The position numbers were made by a program, and so were the translations under genes. Below are positions 1-11,064 of a DNA stretch of 59,536 bases, piece after piece. The notes beneath the pieces are model-generated. The model was not told the origin of the DNA. It saw only the letters and a program-made list of their open reading frames with translations, and searched no databases. The stretch comes from Alphaproteobacteria bacterium HGW-Alphaproteobacteria-14 (GTDB lineage Bacteria; Pseudomonadota; Alphaproteobacteria; Sphingomonadales; Sphingomonadaceae). Numbering within the stretch: the stretch's first letter is position 1; each line of letters opens with the position of its first letter. The DNA lies in contig PHEL01000035.1 of assembly GCA_002842925.1 (NCBI GenBank), forward strand, positions 1-59,536. Reading direction: 5' to 3'.

Positions 1-414
1 ATTCAGCGCCACTGCCGAGCCAAAACTGTGGGCAGCCACGATGGGTTTTCGGTCATGACCGAAAAGGCCCAATGCTTCGGCAACCCCAATCATCTCGCGT
101 CCGCGCGCCGCCATGTCGCAGTCCGGGCGCACGTCACTGTCGCCCATGCCCGAAAGGTCATAGGCGACCACGTGGTAATCGCGGGCGAGAAACGGGGCGA
201 CAAACGCGAAGCAGCGGGCGTGCGAAAGGAAGCCGTGAGTCATCAGCACCGGCGGCGCGGCCGGATTACCCCATCGGAAGTAGTGCATACGCACGCCATC
301 GACGGTTACGAAACCTTCCTCGCGCGGAACAGCCATGGCGTCGACAAACCAGCCTGGCAGGACCGACGGGTCAGGCGCCCAATCCGGCATGATGTCGGAT
401 GTAGTCAGGTTCAT
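1..414 (-). CDS. alpha/beta hydrolase, N-terminal part (runs off the window edge)
   Basis: Minus-strand translation MNLTTSDIMPDWAPDPSVLPGWFVDAMAVPREEGFVTVDGVRMHYFRWGNPAAPVLMTHGFLSHARCF... has an HG-type oxyanion motif and continues past base 1. Confidence 0.75.
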   Translation of the reverse strand, partial: MNLTTSDIMPDWAPDPSVLPGWFVDAMAVPREEGFVTVDGVRMHYFRWGNPAAPPVLMTHGFLSHARCFAFVAPFLARDYHVVAYDLSGMGDSDVRPDCDMAARGREMIGVAEALGLFGHDRKPIVAAHSFGSAVALN

Positions 415-431
415 CGGTCTTGGTTCCTCGT

Positions 432-2051
432 TCATGTCAGTGTGAAGCCGCGGTATCCGTCCGCTGCCACTTCGTCGCAGATCATGGCGAAGCCAACGAC
501 GCTTGGATAATTGAGCAACTGGCGCGGCTTGCCAGGAATGTTGTCGCCCATGTACCAGGACTTTGCTCGGGGAAAGAGCGTCATGGCCCCGATCGCTGCA
601 ACGCTCTCGGTCCATTCGCGCTCCGCGGCTATGTCCGCCTCGAAACGCGTGAAGTTGTCTTCGCGCAGCTTCACCAGAAGGTCGCAGACCCAATCGCCCT
701 GGATTTCTGCCGCGGTCGGACCGTTGGAAAAGCCCGAAGGGCTGAGCGGTCCGTACAGATAGGCCATGTTGGGAAATCCATGCACGGCATAGCCGAGATA
801 GGCGGTCACCTCGTCATGCCAGGCAGCGGCCAGGCTGCGACCGTCCCGCCCCCTGATCCCGGTTTGCGTCAGCCCGCCGCGTCCGGCGTCGAAGCCGGTG
901 GCAAACACGATAAGATCGCATTCGATCAACCCATCGGCGATTTCGATCCCCTCGGGCACGATCCGCTGAATCGGCGCCTGCGCGAGATCGACCAGCGTGA
1001 CATTGTCCTGGCTAAAGATCTCGTAATAGTTCCGCTCGAGCGAAGGGCGCTTGGTTCCAAAGGGGTGCGGCGGCTCACTCGGCGCCAGCATCTCGCGCAA
1101 GGCCGGATTGGCGATCCGCGCCCTGGTTTTGTCGCGCCAAAAATCGTAGGCATGACGGTTGGCACGCTCGTCGGTCAGCAAATCAGCGAAATTGGCGTAC
1201 CAGAAGCGCAAACCTCCGGCCTGCCACTGCTTTTCGAACAGACGGTGCCGTTCTTCCTCGTCGACTTCGAGCGCCGAAGCGTCGATGCTGCCCGTATCGA
1301 AGCCGCCGGCAGACTGGAGACGGGCGGCAAAGATCGCCGGGTAATCTGCTTTCTCCCGCTCCTGCTGTTCATCAGTCAGCGATTCCTGCCGCATCGGCAA
1401 CGCGAGAATCGGCGTGCGTTGCAGCAAGGTGATCTGGGCCGCTTCTGCTGCGGCTTCCTGCGCCACTTGGACACCGCTGGCTCCGGTACCAATAATCGCC
1501 ACCTTGCGCCCGGCCATGGACAGCCCTTGCTGCGGCCAGTGGGCCGTGTGGTGCCATTCGCCCGCAAAGGTCTCCAGTCCGGCGATTTCGGGCACATGGG
1601 CTTTTGCGGCAAAGCCGAGACAGGGCAGCAGATAGTGCGCCGTAATTGTTTCGCCGCTTCCGGTCGTGACCCGCCACTTGCGCTGACCTTCATCCCACTC
1701 GGCGCCCGCCATACGGGTCCCCATGGTCATGTGGGGCCAAAGCGCAAGGCGGTCACAGACATGGCAGAAATAGTCGCGCAGTTCGCGCCATCCGGGATAG
1801 CGTTCGCTCCAGGTCCAGTCGCGCCAAAGTTCGGGCAGCGAAAGTTCGTACAGCGGAACCTGCGAATCGACGCGCGCGCCGGGGTAGCAATTCCAGTACC
1901 AGATGCCGCCCGGCTCTTCGGCCGCGTCGATCAACCTGGCGTCGAAGCCGGCCTCGCGCAGGCGGTGAAGCAGATAAACCCCGCTGAAGCCAGCACCGAC
2001 GATCAGCGCCTCGCAGTCACTAACCGCCCCTCCGTTCGTGCTGTCGCTCAC
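432..2051 (-). CDS. flavin-containing / Baeyer-Villiger-type monooxygenase (NAD(P)/FAD dependent)
   Basis: 539 aa; N-terminal Rossmann GAGFSGVYLLHRLREAGF, second GTGASGVQVAQEAA, WYWNCYPGARVD motif. Confidence 0.85.
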   Translation of the reverse strand: MSDSTNGGAVSDCEALIVGAGFSGVYLLHRLREAGFDARLIDAAEEPGGIWYWNCYPGARVDSQVPLYELSLPELWRDWTWSERYPGWRELRDYFCHVCDRLALWPHMTMGTRMAGAEWDEGQRKWRVTTGSGETITAHYLLPCLGFAAKAHVPEIAGLETFAGEWHHTAHWPQQGLSMAGRKVAIIGTGASGVQVAQEAAAEAAQITLLQRTPILALPMRQESLTDEQQEREKADYPAIFAARLQSAGGFDTGSIDASALEVDEEERHRLFEKQWQAGGLRFWYANFADLLTDERANRHAYDFWRDKTRARIANPALREMLAPSEPPHPFGTKRPSLERNYYEIFSQDNVTLVDLAQAPIQRIVPEGIEIADGLIECDLIVFATGFDAGRGGLTQTGIRGRDGRSLAAAWHDEVTAYLGYAVHGFPNMAYLYGPLSPSGFSNGPTAAEIQGDWVCDLLVKLREDNFTRFEADIAAEREWTESVAAIGAMTLFPRAKSWYMGDNIPGKPRQLLNYPSVVGFAMICDEVAADGYRGFTLT

Positions 2052-3661
2052 GCCGCCGCGCCCTGACCTATCGCGAAGTCTCTCACTGCGGCGTAGTCAG
2101 CCTTGCCGTTCGATGCGCGCAGCGCGATACCGGCCCGATAGACCACCTTGGGGGTCTTGTAACCGGCCAGCTGTCGGCGGACATGGGCCTTGAGTTCGGC
2201 CTCGTCGAAGGTGGCGTTGTCCTCCAGGCAGACCACCGCGGTCACGGCCTGGCCCCATTTCTCGTCCGGCACGCCAACGACGAGAGCATCGGCCACAGAC
2301 GGGTGGGTCTTGAGCACTTCCTCGACTTCTTCGGGATAGACCTTTTCCCCGGCTGTGTTGATGCAGACGCTGCCCCGGCCGAGCAGGGTCAGGCTGCCGT
2401 CAGCCTCCACCAGGCACCAGTCGCCGGGGATCGAGTAGCGCACGCCGCCGATAGTCCGGAACGTTTTCGCAGACTTTTCCGGATCCTTGTAATAGCCCAC
2501 TGGAATGGCACCCTTTCGGGCAATGAAGCCGGGGATCCCGCTGCCGGCTTCCACCTTTGCATCGCTTTCGTCGAACACGTCGCAATGCTCGCCGATCACG
2601 AACTTGGCGGTCTGGACGGACCCTTGCGCGGTGGTCACCGACAAGCCATAGCCAAGCCCCTCTGATGCACCGAAGGCGTCCATCAGCGCCACCTGCGGAA
2701 TGTGCCGTATCAGCCCATCCTTGACCTCGCGGCTCCACATCACTCCTGACGAAAGGATCGAGATCAGACTCGATGTGTCGCAGCTCCGGGGTGCATTGTC
2801 GAGCGCAGCAAGCATCGGTTTGGCGAAAGCATCGCCGACGATTGCGACCGACTGCACCCGGTGCCTCTCGACAACGCGCCATAACTCGTCGGCGTCGAAC
2901 GACGGGTTCTCAAGCGTTACGATGCAGCCTCCCCCCATCAGCGTGCCAAGGGCAGAGAGGAGTCCTGTACCATGCATCATCGGACAGGCGGGGAGGAACA
3001 CCCGGCCAGGTCCGTCAGTACGGATCATCGTGACGGTTTCGTCCATATCCTGCGGCGCTGGACCAAGCAGGCCGGCGGAATCGAGCTGCGCCCGCCGCAG
3101 GTCATCGTGGCGCCACATCACCCCCTTGGGCATGCCGGTGGTCCCACCTGTGTAGATGAACAGCATGTCGTCAGGCGAACGGGCTATGCCCAGCGGCGAA
3201 CCGTCGCCTTGCGCCGCCAACGCCTCGTAGGGTTCGGCAAATGGCGCGATCGCCGCCGGATCGCCGATTTCGACAAAGATCCGGGCCTTCCCCAGCCGGT
3301 CCTTCAATTCGACAATGCAATCGCGGAATTCGCTGCTGTAGACAATCGCCTCGGCATCGGAATCATCGAAAATGTAAAGCACCTCGTCCGGTTTGTAACG
3401 GTAGTTGATATTGACGTGGGTCAGCCGGGCCTTGAAACAGGCGACCATCGACTCGCCGTATTCCGGCCGGTTGCGCATGTAGAAGGCTACCTTGGCCCCG
3501 TGTTCAAGCCCCCTGGCACGCAGCGCGCGGGCAAGATTGTTGGACCGCGCGGCCATTTCAGGCCAGTTGATCCGCCGATCTCCGTGGATCAGCGCCGGGG
3601 CATCGCGAGGAAGCGCCGCTTCGATCGCATCCAGTATGTCGCCGAAATTCCAATCGGTCAT
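2048..3661 (-). CDS. acyl-CoA synthetase (AMP-forming)
   Basis: 537 aa; FIYTGGTTGMPKGVMW AMP-binding motif, C-terminal GYKTPKVVYRAGIALRASNGKADY; 4-bp overlap with upstream gene. Confidence 0.88.
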   Translation of the reverse strand: MTDWNFGDILDAIEAALPRDAPALIHGDRRINWPEMAARSNNLARALRARGLEHGAKVAFYMRNRPEYGESMVACFKARLTHVNINYRYKPDEVLYIFDDSDAEAIVYSSEFRDCIVELKDRLGKARIFVEIGDPAAIAPFAEPYEALAAQGDGSPLGIARSPDDMLFIYTGGTTGMPKGVMWRHDDLRRAQLDSAGLLGPAPQDMDETVTMIRTDGPGRVFLPACPMMHGTGLLSALGTLMGGGCIVTLENPSFDADELWRVVERHRVQSVAIVGDAFAKPMLAALDNAPRSCDTSSLISILSSGVMWSREVKDGLIRHIPQVALMDAFGASEGLGYGLSVTTAQGSVQTAKFVIGEHCDVFDESDAKVEAGSGIPGFIARKGAIPVGYYKDPEKSAKTFRTIGGVRYSIPGDWCLVEADGSLTLLGRGSVCINTAGEKVYPEEVEEVLKTHPSVADALVVGVPDEKWGQAVTAVVCLEDNATFDEAELKAHVRRQLAGYKTPKVVYRAGIALRASNGKADYAAVRDFAIGQGAAA

Positions 3662-3685
3662 CTTCTTCTCTCCCGACCCGTCGTT

Positions 3686-4777
3686 CTATGTCGTTGCGGT
3701 CAATCCCTGTAGCTGCGCTGCGTCGGACCTTACTCGCTCCGGCCCGCCAAGAACTTGGCGGTCGAATCCGATCCGCTTGAACCAGAAGTGCAGTCCAAGC
3801 AGGTCGGTAAAGCCCATCCCGCCGTGCACCTCCGTCGCGGTTCGCGCCACGAAGCGGTGAACCTCGCCAGTGAGCGATTTTGCGTGGCAGGCCACCAGCG
3901 CCGCCTCCTCGGGAATGGTGTCGAAGGCGTGCGCGGCATACCACACCAGCGCCCGGCAAGGTTCGTGCCGAGCGGCCATTTCTGCGCACATATGCTTGAC
4001 CGCCTGGAAGCTGCCGATGACCCGCCCGAACTGCTCGCGCTCTCCGGCATAGGCGACCGCCTTCTCGATCATCGCTTCGCCCGCCCCAAGACTGTCTGCC
4101 GCGAGCAAGACGCGCCCAGCATCGCGCAGCCGCCGCGCCGCAAGGCCGCCATCGTCGGCAAGGGGTTCGGCGATTGCGCCGGTCAGCCGTAACTCGCCGA
4201 TGCTGCGAGTCGTATCGATGGTCTGCAAGGCTATCCGCTCGACTCCGGTCGATGTGGCGGCCAGCAGATGGAGCCTCCCCGAAACATCGCCGACAATGAA
4301 ATAATCCGCCCCCACAAAATCTAACGCAAACAGCGCGGTGCCGGTCAGTCTGCCGCCTTCGGCCCGGACTCTCACTCCGTCGCGCTCCTCGACGATGCCC
4401 GCGATCGCGACGCCGAAGCGTACCGCGCCGGAAGCAATCCGGGGCAGCCATTCAGCCTGCTGCGCGGCCGAGCCCGCCAGCATCAGCGCCAGCGGGGCGA
4501 GCACGCTGCGCGCCAGGAACGGCGCAGGGGCCACAGCCCGGCCAAGCTGCTCGGCCACCACCGCTGCATCGAGCAGCGTCATCCCTAGCCCGCCATGCAC
4601 TTCGGGCACCAACAGGCCGGTCAGCCCGATATCATGTAGCGCAGCCACGACCTGATCGCTGACCGCGCTGCCTGTTTCCGAGCAGGAGCGCACATGATCG
4701 AGCGGGCAGGTTTCCGCAAGGCAGCGCCCGACCGTGTCCCTGAGCATTTCTTGTTCCGGGGAAAGACCGAAATCCAT
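3686..4777 (-). CDS. acyl-CoA dehydrogenase family protein
   Basis: Start MDFGLSPEQEMLRDTVGRCLAETCPLDHVR; C-terminal TATEVHGGMGFTDLLGLHFWFKR. Confidence 0.87.
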   Translation of the reverse strand: MDFGLSPEQEMLRDTVGRCLAETCPLDHVRSCSETGSAVSDQVVAALHDIGLTGLLVPEVHGGLGMTLLDAAVVAEQLGRAVAPAPFLARSVLAPLALMLAGSAAQQAEWLPRIASGAVRFGVAIAGIVEERDGVRVRAEGGRLTGTALFALDFVGADYFIVGDVSGRLHLLAATSTGVERIALQTIDTTRSIGELRLTGAIAEPLADDGGLAARRLRDAGRVLLAADSLGAGEAMIEKAVAYAGEREQFGRVIGSFQAVKHMCAEMAARHEPCRALVWYAAHAFDTIPEEAALVACHAKSLTGEVHRFVARTATEVHGGMGFTDLLGLHFWFKRIGFDRQVLGGPERVRSDAAQLQGLTATT

Positions 4778-6000
4778 CAGGCGACTTCCTTCCGGCTCTG
4801 GGCGGCGTCCAGCGCAAGCCGCGGCTCGCGCGGCATGTTGAGGCCGCGTTCGGCGATGATGTTCTTCTGGATCTGCGCGGTGCCGCCGCCGATGATCAGC
4901 CCCAACTGGAACATATAGTTCCATTGCCAGACGCCCCCCTCGCGCTCACGCGGGCTTTCGGCATAGAGGATGCCCATTTCGCCCATCGCATCGATCGCCA
5001 GGGCCGAGATCTGGTGTGCCAGTTCGCAGCTCTGCAGCTTGACGATCAGCTTGGCCATACCCCCTGATTCACCCTTGAGCTGGTTCGAAAGCAAGCGCAT
5101 CCCGTTGTATTTCATCGCTGCGACTTCCGCCTGCAGAGCGACAAGACGGTCGCGCAGCACGGGATTGTCAATAGCGCGAGCCGACCCGATCTGCTCCTCC
5201 TGCATTAGCCTGATCAGCGCCAACAGGCGGTTTTCCAGCGCATCGGGATCGCCAAGCATCCCGCGCTCGTGGCCGAGCGTCGCATTGGCGACGAACCAGC
5301 CCTGGCCGCGCTGCCCGACGATCTGATCGACCGGCACCCGCACGTCGGTGAAGAACGTTTCGTTGAATTCAGCGTGCCCGGTCATTGTCTTGAGCGGGCG
5401 AACCTCGATCCCCGGCAAGTCCATCGAGAAGATCAGATAGGAAATGCCCGCGTGCTTGGGTGCCTCGGTCTCGGTCCGCACCAGGCAGAAGATCATGTCG
5501 GCCTGCCGCGCGGTGCTGGTCCAGATCTTCTGTCCGTTGATCACGAAGTGGCCGTTTTCCTCGCGCGCGCTAGTGCGCAGACTGGCCAGATCCGAGCCCG
5601 CGCCGGGTTCCGAATAGCCCTGGCACCAGACGATCTCACCGCGCAGGGTGGGCTCGATCCAGCGGCGCTTCTGCTCTTCGGTGCCGAGTTCGAGCAGGGT
5701 CGGAACCAGCATCGAGACGCCTTGGTTGGACAGCCCCCCAGGCACGCCAGCACGGGCAAATTCCTCGGCGATGATCCGCGCTTCAAGGATGTCTGGCTCA
5801 GCGCCGTAGCCGCCATATTCGCGCGGAATGGTCCGCGCGGTGTAGCCATGTTCCAGCAGCAGGTTCTGCCAGGCGACCGCGTCGGTCGTCGGGCGCGCCG
5901 CACGCTGTGCCGATTCCGGCGCACGCTTGCCATTGCGGGCCAGAAAATCGCGCACTTCGGCGCGGAAGCGCTCGTATTTGGGGCCATATTCGAGGTTCAT
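4777..6000 (-). CDS. acyl-CoA dehydrogenase family protein (second, adjacent subunit)
   Basis: [20 protein letters not shown]..., WCQGYSEPGAGSDLASLRTSA, NGQKIWTSTARQADMIF. Confidence 0.88.
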   Translation of the reverse strand: MNLEYGPKYERFRAEVRDFLARNGKRAPESAQRAARPTTDAVAWQNLLLEHGYTARTIPREYGGYGAEPDILEARIIAEEFARAGVPGGLSNQGVSMLVPTLLELGTEEQKRRWIEPTLRGEIVWCQGYSEPGAGSDLASLRTSAREENGHFVINGQKIWTSTARQADMIFCLVRTETEAPKHAGISYLIFSMDLPGIEVRPLKTMTGHAEFNETFFTDVRVPVDQIVGQRGQGWFVANATLGHERGMLGDPDALENRLLALIRLMQEEQIGSARAIDNPVLRDRLVALQAEVAAMKYNGMRLLSNQLKGESGGMAKLIVKLQSCELAHQISALAIDAMGEMGILYAESPREREGGVWQWNYMFQLGLIIGGGTAQIQKNIIAERGLNMPREPRLALDAAQSRKEVA

Positions 6001-6473
6001 GGTGCGTGCTCTCCACTCGCGACCGGCCGGAACACCGGCAGCCGAAAATCGTCCCCCAGCGGCTCGAAGGTCAGTTCGACCGGCATTTCGAGTTTGACCC
6101 GGTCCTGAGTGCATTCGATCAGCCGGGTCGCCATACGCACCCCTTCCTCCAGCTCTACTACGGCCGCAATGAACGGGATTTCGTGGGCAAATGCCGGGTG
6201 TAGGGCCTGGTGCGTGATGGTCCACGTGAACAACGTGCCCCTGCCGGTGCTGGGCTCCCAGGCGAACTCGGGAGAACCGCAGCGGGCGCACATGTAGCGC
6301 GGCAGATGGCGCCAGGTGCCGCAGAAGGAGCAACGCTGGAAATGCAGATGACCATCCTGGCACAGCCGCCAGAATTCCTGCTCTACGGGGTCCTGCGGAC
6401 GCGGACGCGGCTTGGCAGGCGGGGTTTGAGCCTCCTGCCGCTGCTTGGGAGGAAGTTCTGCATCGTGGCTCAT
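5997..6473 (-). CDS. Zn-ribbon/OB-fold (DUF35) protein
   Basis: 158 aa; [38 protein letters not shown]; overlaps neighbours on both sides; adjacent to thiolase-like gene. Confidence 0.85.
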   Translation of the reverse strand: MSHDAELPPKQRQEAQTPPAKPRPRPQDPVEQEFWRLCQDGHLHFQRCSFCGTWRHLPRYMCARCGSPEFAWEPSTGRGTLFTWTITHQALHPAFAHEIPFIAAVVELEEGVRMATRLIECTQDRVKLEMPVELTFEPLGDDFRLPVFRPVASGEHAP

Positions 6474-7681
6474 GTGAACCTCCGCAAGATGGCGATGCTG
6501 CCGTCGCCCAAATCGCCCCAGCCCGTGACCAAGCCGGTCTGGGCGTTCTCGACCTGCCGATCGCCGCAGTCGTGACGCAGTTGTCGGACCGCCTCGACCA
6601 CATGATTGAGGCCCCAGACATGCGCCTCACTGAGCAACCCGCCGTGAGTGTTTAGCGGATAGCGCCCACCAAGTTCAATTTGCCCGTCCCGGACGAAATC
6701 GAGTTGACCTCCTGGCTCGCAGTAACCCAGAGCTTCCAGCTGCAGCAGCACCACGTAGGTGAAACAGTCGTAGATCTGCAGGAAGTCCATGTTCTCACAG
6801 GTAACTCCAGCCATCTCGAAGGCTTTCGGAGCGGCGTAGGAAAGCCCGATCTTGAACGGATCGGGACGCGAGGGAATGTCGTCGGCCGGATATGGGTGCC
6901 CTTCCGCAGCCCCGGCAATCGTCACCGGCACGTGGGGCATGTCACGCGCCTTGTCGATGCGCGAGACCACCACCGCGCAGGCTCCGTCGGTTTCAAGGCA
7001 ACAGTCGTAAAGCCGGAATGGCTCAGAAATCCAGCGTGATGTGGCATAGGTATCCCAGTCGAGTGGACGACCGCAGGTGAAGGCCTTGGGGTTTAGCTGG
7101 GCGTGCTTGCGACAGGCCATCGCTACCGCGCCCATTGCTTCTGGTCCAACCCCGAACAGCTGGGAGTGACGTGTCGCCAGCCAAGCATACATCTGCACCG
7201 GCAGAAAAACGCCGTAGGGTATATAATAGCCTTGGATCGTGTTGGTCAGCGTGGTCATGTTCATCGACCGCGTCGCCGGCGCGCCGGGCTTGGGGCGCAG
7301 CGCGGAGAACCCGTTCCAACCAAGGGTGACAAGGACATGGTCGCACAGGCCCGCGGCGATAGCCATGGCCGCGTTTTGCAACGCAGTCGTCGGACTTGCA
7401 CCGCCCATGTGGACCGTCGCGGCATAGCGCAGCACATCGATCCCAAGGTTGGCGGCCAACTCTTCGGACGTCGTATAAATCGGCGGCGGGATCATGCCGT
7501 CGATATCGCCCGGCTTCAATCCCGCATCGGCGATCGCGCGGCGCGAGGCTTCCAGCATCATGTCAACCGCGCTGCGTTCGGTGCCCTTGACAAAATCTGT
7601 CTCGCCAATTCCGGTTATTGCGGCTTTGTCGGAAAATCCGGTCATGCGTGACGCCCCCGGATCAGCGGAAACGGCTGGCAA
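6470..7681 (-). CDS. thiolase-like (SCP-x/acetyl-CoA acetyltransferase family) protein
   Basis: 403 aa; [65 protein letters not shown]. Confidence 0.85.
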   Translation of the reverse strand: MPAVSADPGASRMTGFSDKAAITGIGETDFVKGTERSAVDMMLEASRRAIADAGLKPGDIDGMIPPPIYTTSEELAANLGIDVLRYAATVHMGGASPTTALQNAAMAIAAGLCDHVLVTLGWNGFSALRPKPGAPATRSMNMTTLTNTIQGYYIPYGVFLPVQMYAWLATRHSQLFGVGPEAMGAVAMACRKHAQLNPKAFTCGRPLDWDTYATSRWISEPFRLYDCCLETDGACAVVVSRIDKARDMPHVPVTIAGAAEGHPYPADDIPSRPDPFKIGLSYAAPKAFEMAGVTCENMDFLQIYDCFTYVVLLQLEALGYCEPGGQLDFVRDGQIELGGRYPLNTHGGLLSEAHVWGLNHVVEAVRQLRHDCGDRQVENAQTGLVTGWGDLGDGSIAILRRFT

Positions 7682-8801
7682 GCGCGAGTGCGCGTTCGGC
7701 TTCGGAAACCAGGTCGGCCATTACTGCGGCGGCGGGGCGCACCGCGTGGATCAGGCCGATCCCCTGTCCGGCGAAGCCGGGAAGGATATCCTTGCGCCTG
7801 GCCTCGATTCCGGCAGCCATGACCGGGCCTGAAATCATCGACTGATAAGGCATTGGCAGCGGTTCCTTGCCCGCGTCAACCCACGCGTCGGCCCATTTGT
7901 TGCGGATCATCCGCGCCGGCTTGCCGGTAATCGAGCGGCTGACCACGGTATCGGCATCTCCGCCCTCGACGATCGCTTCCTTTTGGAAGCCCTCGATGCC
8001 CGCTTCTTCGGTAGCAAGGAACGCGGTGCCGACCCAGGCCCCTTCCGCGCCCAGCATGAAGGCAGCGGCCACCCCGCGTCCGTCGGAAATGCCGCCCGCG
8101 CCCAGCACCGGCACACGGTCGCCCACGGCATCGACCACCTGCGGGATCAGCGAGATTGTCCCGATCGGTGAATTGTGTCCGCCACCGTCATGGCCTTGGG
8201 CGACGATCACGTCGATCCCGTTTTCGACCACCTGCTGCGCGTGCTTGACCTTGCCGACCACGGCCATGACGATCGTACCGTTGGCATGGAGACGGTCCAT
8301 CCACGGGCCGGGATTGCCAAGTCCGGCGGCATAGACCGGCACCTTCTCCTCGATTACCACTTCCATCTGCGCTTCGAAGAATTCCTTCGAGAACAGCGGC
8401 GGGCCGCCCTCGGCATCGCGTCCGCCAGTGGCACGCCTTGCCGCCTCGCCGTCAGCCCTCACCAGCCCTTCGCGGGCCATGAAATCCTCCGCGAACTGGC
8501 GGTATTCGGCCGCCAGTCCCATGGGATCGGCGGGCGCGGTACCGCTTTGCGGAGACTTGCCCAGGCGCACAGAGGCCGGCAGCAGGGTATCGACCCCAAA
8601 CGGCTTATCGGTCAGTTCGCGGGTTTGGCGGATCCATTCCCGCAGTCGTTCTGGCGCGCAGGCTGCGGCGCCCAGAACGCCTAGACCACCGGCATTGGAA
8701 ACCGCAGCCGCCAGCGCCGGAACGCTCGCCCCGCCCATTCCGGCAAGGACGATCGGGTATTCGATTTTCAGCAGATCACAAATGCGGCTGGTCAAGGCCA
8801 T
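7662..8801 (-). CDS. nitronate monooxygenase / 2-nitropropane dioxygenase-like protein
   Basis: 379 aa; [81 protein letters not shown]. Confidence 0.87.
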   Translation of the reverse strand: MALTSRICDLLKIEYPIVLAGMGGASVPALAAAVSNAGGLGVLGAAACAPERLREWIRQTRELTDKPFGVDTLLPASVRLGKSPQSGTAPADPMGLAAEYRQFAEDFMAREGLVRADGEAARRATGGRDAEGGPPLFSKEFFEAQMEVVIEEKVPVYAAGLGNPGPWMDRLHANGTIVMAVVGKVKHAQQVVENGIDVIVAQGHDGGGHNSPIGTISLIPQVVDAVGDRVPVLGAGGISDGRGVAAAFMLGAEGAWVGTAFLATEEAGIEGFQKEAIVEGGDADTVVSRSITGKPARMIRNKWADAWVDAGKEPLPMPYQSMISGPVMAAGIEARRKDILPGFAGQGIGLIHAVRPAAAVMADLVSEAERALALASRFR

Positions 8802-8815
8802 TGTCTTTCTCCCAT

Positions 8816-9601
8816 TCAGGCTTCCCGGTTTGCGTTCCCCCAGCGGACCTTTTGCGCGAGCAATGCAGGACTACGCTCTGCCAGATACTGGGTCGATCCA
8901 TCGGTCAGCCGCTCCATCTGGCGCCGGGCACCCACAGCATCGCGCATCCGCACGGCCTGCAGCACGCGACCGAGGCACCGCAACTGGGTTTCGCGCTCCT
9001 GCGCCGAATAGCCCAGACCTTCCGACATGCTGCGGGTCAACAGGTGCAAAGCGGAGACCAGCAGGCCGAAGGTCGAGTTTCCGCTGGCCCAGCCCAGCAG
9101 ATCGTGAAACCGACGATTGGTTTCCTCGAATTCCGGACCTTCCCGCTCGCGCTCGAGCCGTGCCAGGCATGCCTCGAGCGCAGCAAGATCGGCGACGGTG
9201 GCCATTTCCGCGGCCCGCGCCGCAACCGTCGGGGCAATCGCTTCGCGCAGTTCGAGCAGCGCTCGAAGGTCGGTATCCATGAATTGCAGAATCAGCGCCA
9301 TCGAACTGGCGAAATCGGCTGTCTGCGGACGGGTGATAACCGGCCCACCACCCCGACCCTGAGTGAGATGGATCACACCCTGCAATTCGAGAAAACGCAG
9401 CGCCTCACGCAGCGTAGCACGCGCCACGTCATAGCGCGCCAGCATGGCATCCTCGTGGGGAAGCCGGTCACCCGGTCCCTGCGCATTGCTCTCGATATCC
9501 TCGACAATCTCGCGGGCCAGCACCAGGGCGCGCTTGACCTTGGTCTGGCCAAGGTTAGCGGCAGGCTCCGCAGGGAGGACATGTCTTGGGCCGGATCTCA
9601 T
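8816..9601 (-). CDS. FCD-domain GntR-family transcriptional regulator
   Basis: Start taken at MRSGPRHVL (ORF open to 9661); GDRLPHEDAMLARYDVARATLREALRFLELQGVI wHTH and FCD-like C-terminus. Confidence 0.82.
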   Translation of the reverse strand: MRSGPRHVLPAEPAANLGQTKVKRALVLAREIVEDIESNAQGPGDRLPHEDAMLARYDVARATLREALRFLELQGVIHLTQGRGGGPVITRPQTADFASSMALILQFMDTDLRALLELREAIAPTVAARAAEMATVADLAALEACLARLEREREGPEFEETNRRFHDLLGWASGNSTFGLLVSALHLLTRSMSEGLGYSAQERETQLRCLGRVLQAVRMRDAVGARRQMERLTDGSTQYLAERSPALLAQKVRWGNANREA

Positions 9602-9670
9602 GATAATCTGATAAGAATTAAGTGAAATGCTGTCAATGCTCCCGCAAAAACTATCGCACACTGGAGGGTT

Positions 9671-9724
9671 CTGGATAAACTCTTATACTATTTATTGACG
9701 AATCGGTGATCTGCCCTTATCCAG
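9671..9724. promoter_or_regulatory. divergent regulator/P450 intergenic region with 8-bp inverted repeat
   Basis: ctggataa (9671-9678) and ttatccag (9717-9724) are exact inverted copies in the AT-richer gap between 8816 (-) and 9758 (+). Confidence 0.35.
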
Positions 9725-9757
9725 CCCAGGAGCAGACCGAACTTGAGGGAGGTGACG

Positions 9758-11035
9758 ATGGCCACGCAAGCAATTCCGCAGGAACTGGACGGTGCCGAGC
9801 TTGCCCGGGCTGTTGCCGGCATCCCGCTTGCTGAGATCGACGTTGCTCGCCCAAGCCTGTTTCAGAGCGACAAGGTCGGGACCTTCTTCGAGCGGCTGCG
9901 ACGTGAGGATCCGGTCCACTACTGCGCCGAAAGCGCCTATGGCCCCTACTGGTCGATCACCAGATACAACGACATCATGGCGGTCGACACCAATCACAAG
10001 GTCTATTCATCCGAAGCCAAGCTGGGCGGGATTGCGATCCAAGACATGCACAGCGACCAGAGCAATCTCGAACTCGAGATGTTCATCGCCATGGACCAGC
10101 CCAAGCATGACGCGCAGCGCAAGGCGGTCACTCCGGCAGTGGCGCCTTCGAACCTGCTGCTGCTCGAACCCGTGATCCGCGAACGTGCCGGAGAAATTCT
10201 TGATTCGTTGCCGGTCGGCGAGGAGATCGACTGGGTCAAAAGCGTTTCGGTCGAGCTGACCACGATGACGCTGGCGACACTGTTCGATTTCCCTTGGGAA
10301 GAGCGAGCCCGCCTGACCCGCTGGTCCGACGTCACGACCGCCATACCTGGGGCGGGAATAGTCGATTCCTTCGAGCAGCGCCGCGATGAGTTGATCGAAT
10401 GTGCGATGTATTTCAAAGGACTCTGGGACCAGCGGATCGACCAGGCAGGGGGTAACGACCTGATCTCGATGATGGCGAATTCGCCCGCCACGCGCGAAAT
10501 GCCGTTCCTCGAATTTCTGGGCAACCTGCTGCTGCTGATCGTTGGTGGAAACGATACCACCCGCAATTCGATCAGCGGCGGAGTCCTGGCGCTGAACCGG
10601 CATCCCGATCAATATGACAAATTGCGGAGCGATCCCGCCCTGATCGGCAATATGGTTCCTGAAATCATCCGCTGGCAGACCCCGCTCACCCACATGCGCC
10701 GAACCGCGTTGGAAGACAGCGAGATCGGTGGGAAGCGCATCGCCAAGGGTGACAAAGTCGTCATGTGGTATCTTTCGGGCAACCGCGACGAAACGGTGAT
10801 CGACCGGCCCGAGGAATTCATCATCGACCGGAAGAGCCCGCGCCAACACCTTTCGTTCGGCTATGGCATCCATCGCTGCATGGGCAACCGCCTGGCCGAA
10901 TTGCAGCTTCGGATTATCTGGGAGGAAATCCAGAAGCGCTTCCACTTCGTGGAGGTCGTTGGCGAGCCCGAGCGCCTGCTTTCCAATCTCGTTCGCGGAA
11001 TCACCCGCCTGCCAGTCAAACTTCACGCGCATTGA
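9758..11035 (+). CDS. cytochrome P450
   Basis: I-helix LLLIVGGNDTTRNSISGG, ExxR EIIRWQTPLTHMRRTA, heme-binding HLSFGYGIHRCMGNRLAELQ. Confidence 0.93.
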   Translation: MATQAIPQELDGAELARAVAGIPLAEIDVARPSLFQSDKVGTFFERLRREDPVHYCAESAYGPYWSITRYNDIMAVDTNHKVYSSEAKLGGIAIQDMHSDQSNLELEMFIAMDQPKHDAQRKAVTPAVAPSNLLLLEPVIRERAGEILDSLPVGEEIDWVKSVSVELTTMTLATLFDFPWEERARLTRWSDVTTAIPGAGIVDSFEQRRDELIECAMYFKGLWDQRIDQAGGNDLISMMANSPATREMPFLEFLGNLLLLIVGGNDTTRNSISGGVLALNRHPDQYDKLRSDPALIGNMVPEIIRWQTPLTHMRRTALEDSEIGGKRIAKGDKVVMWYLSGNRDETVIDRPEEFIIDRKSPRQHLSFGYGIHRCMGNRLAELQLRIIWEEIQKRFHFVEVVGEPERLLSNLVRGITRLPVKLHAH

Positions 11036-11064
11036 TTTACGCGCCAAGGGAAAGTTGCAGTTCT

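Noticed and set aside
420-2066. 548-aa plus-strand ORF opposite the flavin monooxygenase
   Set aside because: Shadow ORF of a high-GC gene; the minus strand has clear FAD/NADPH motifs and this frame has none.
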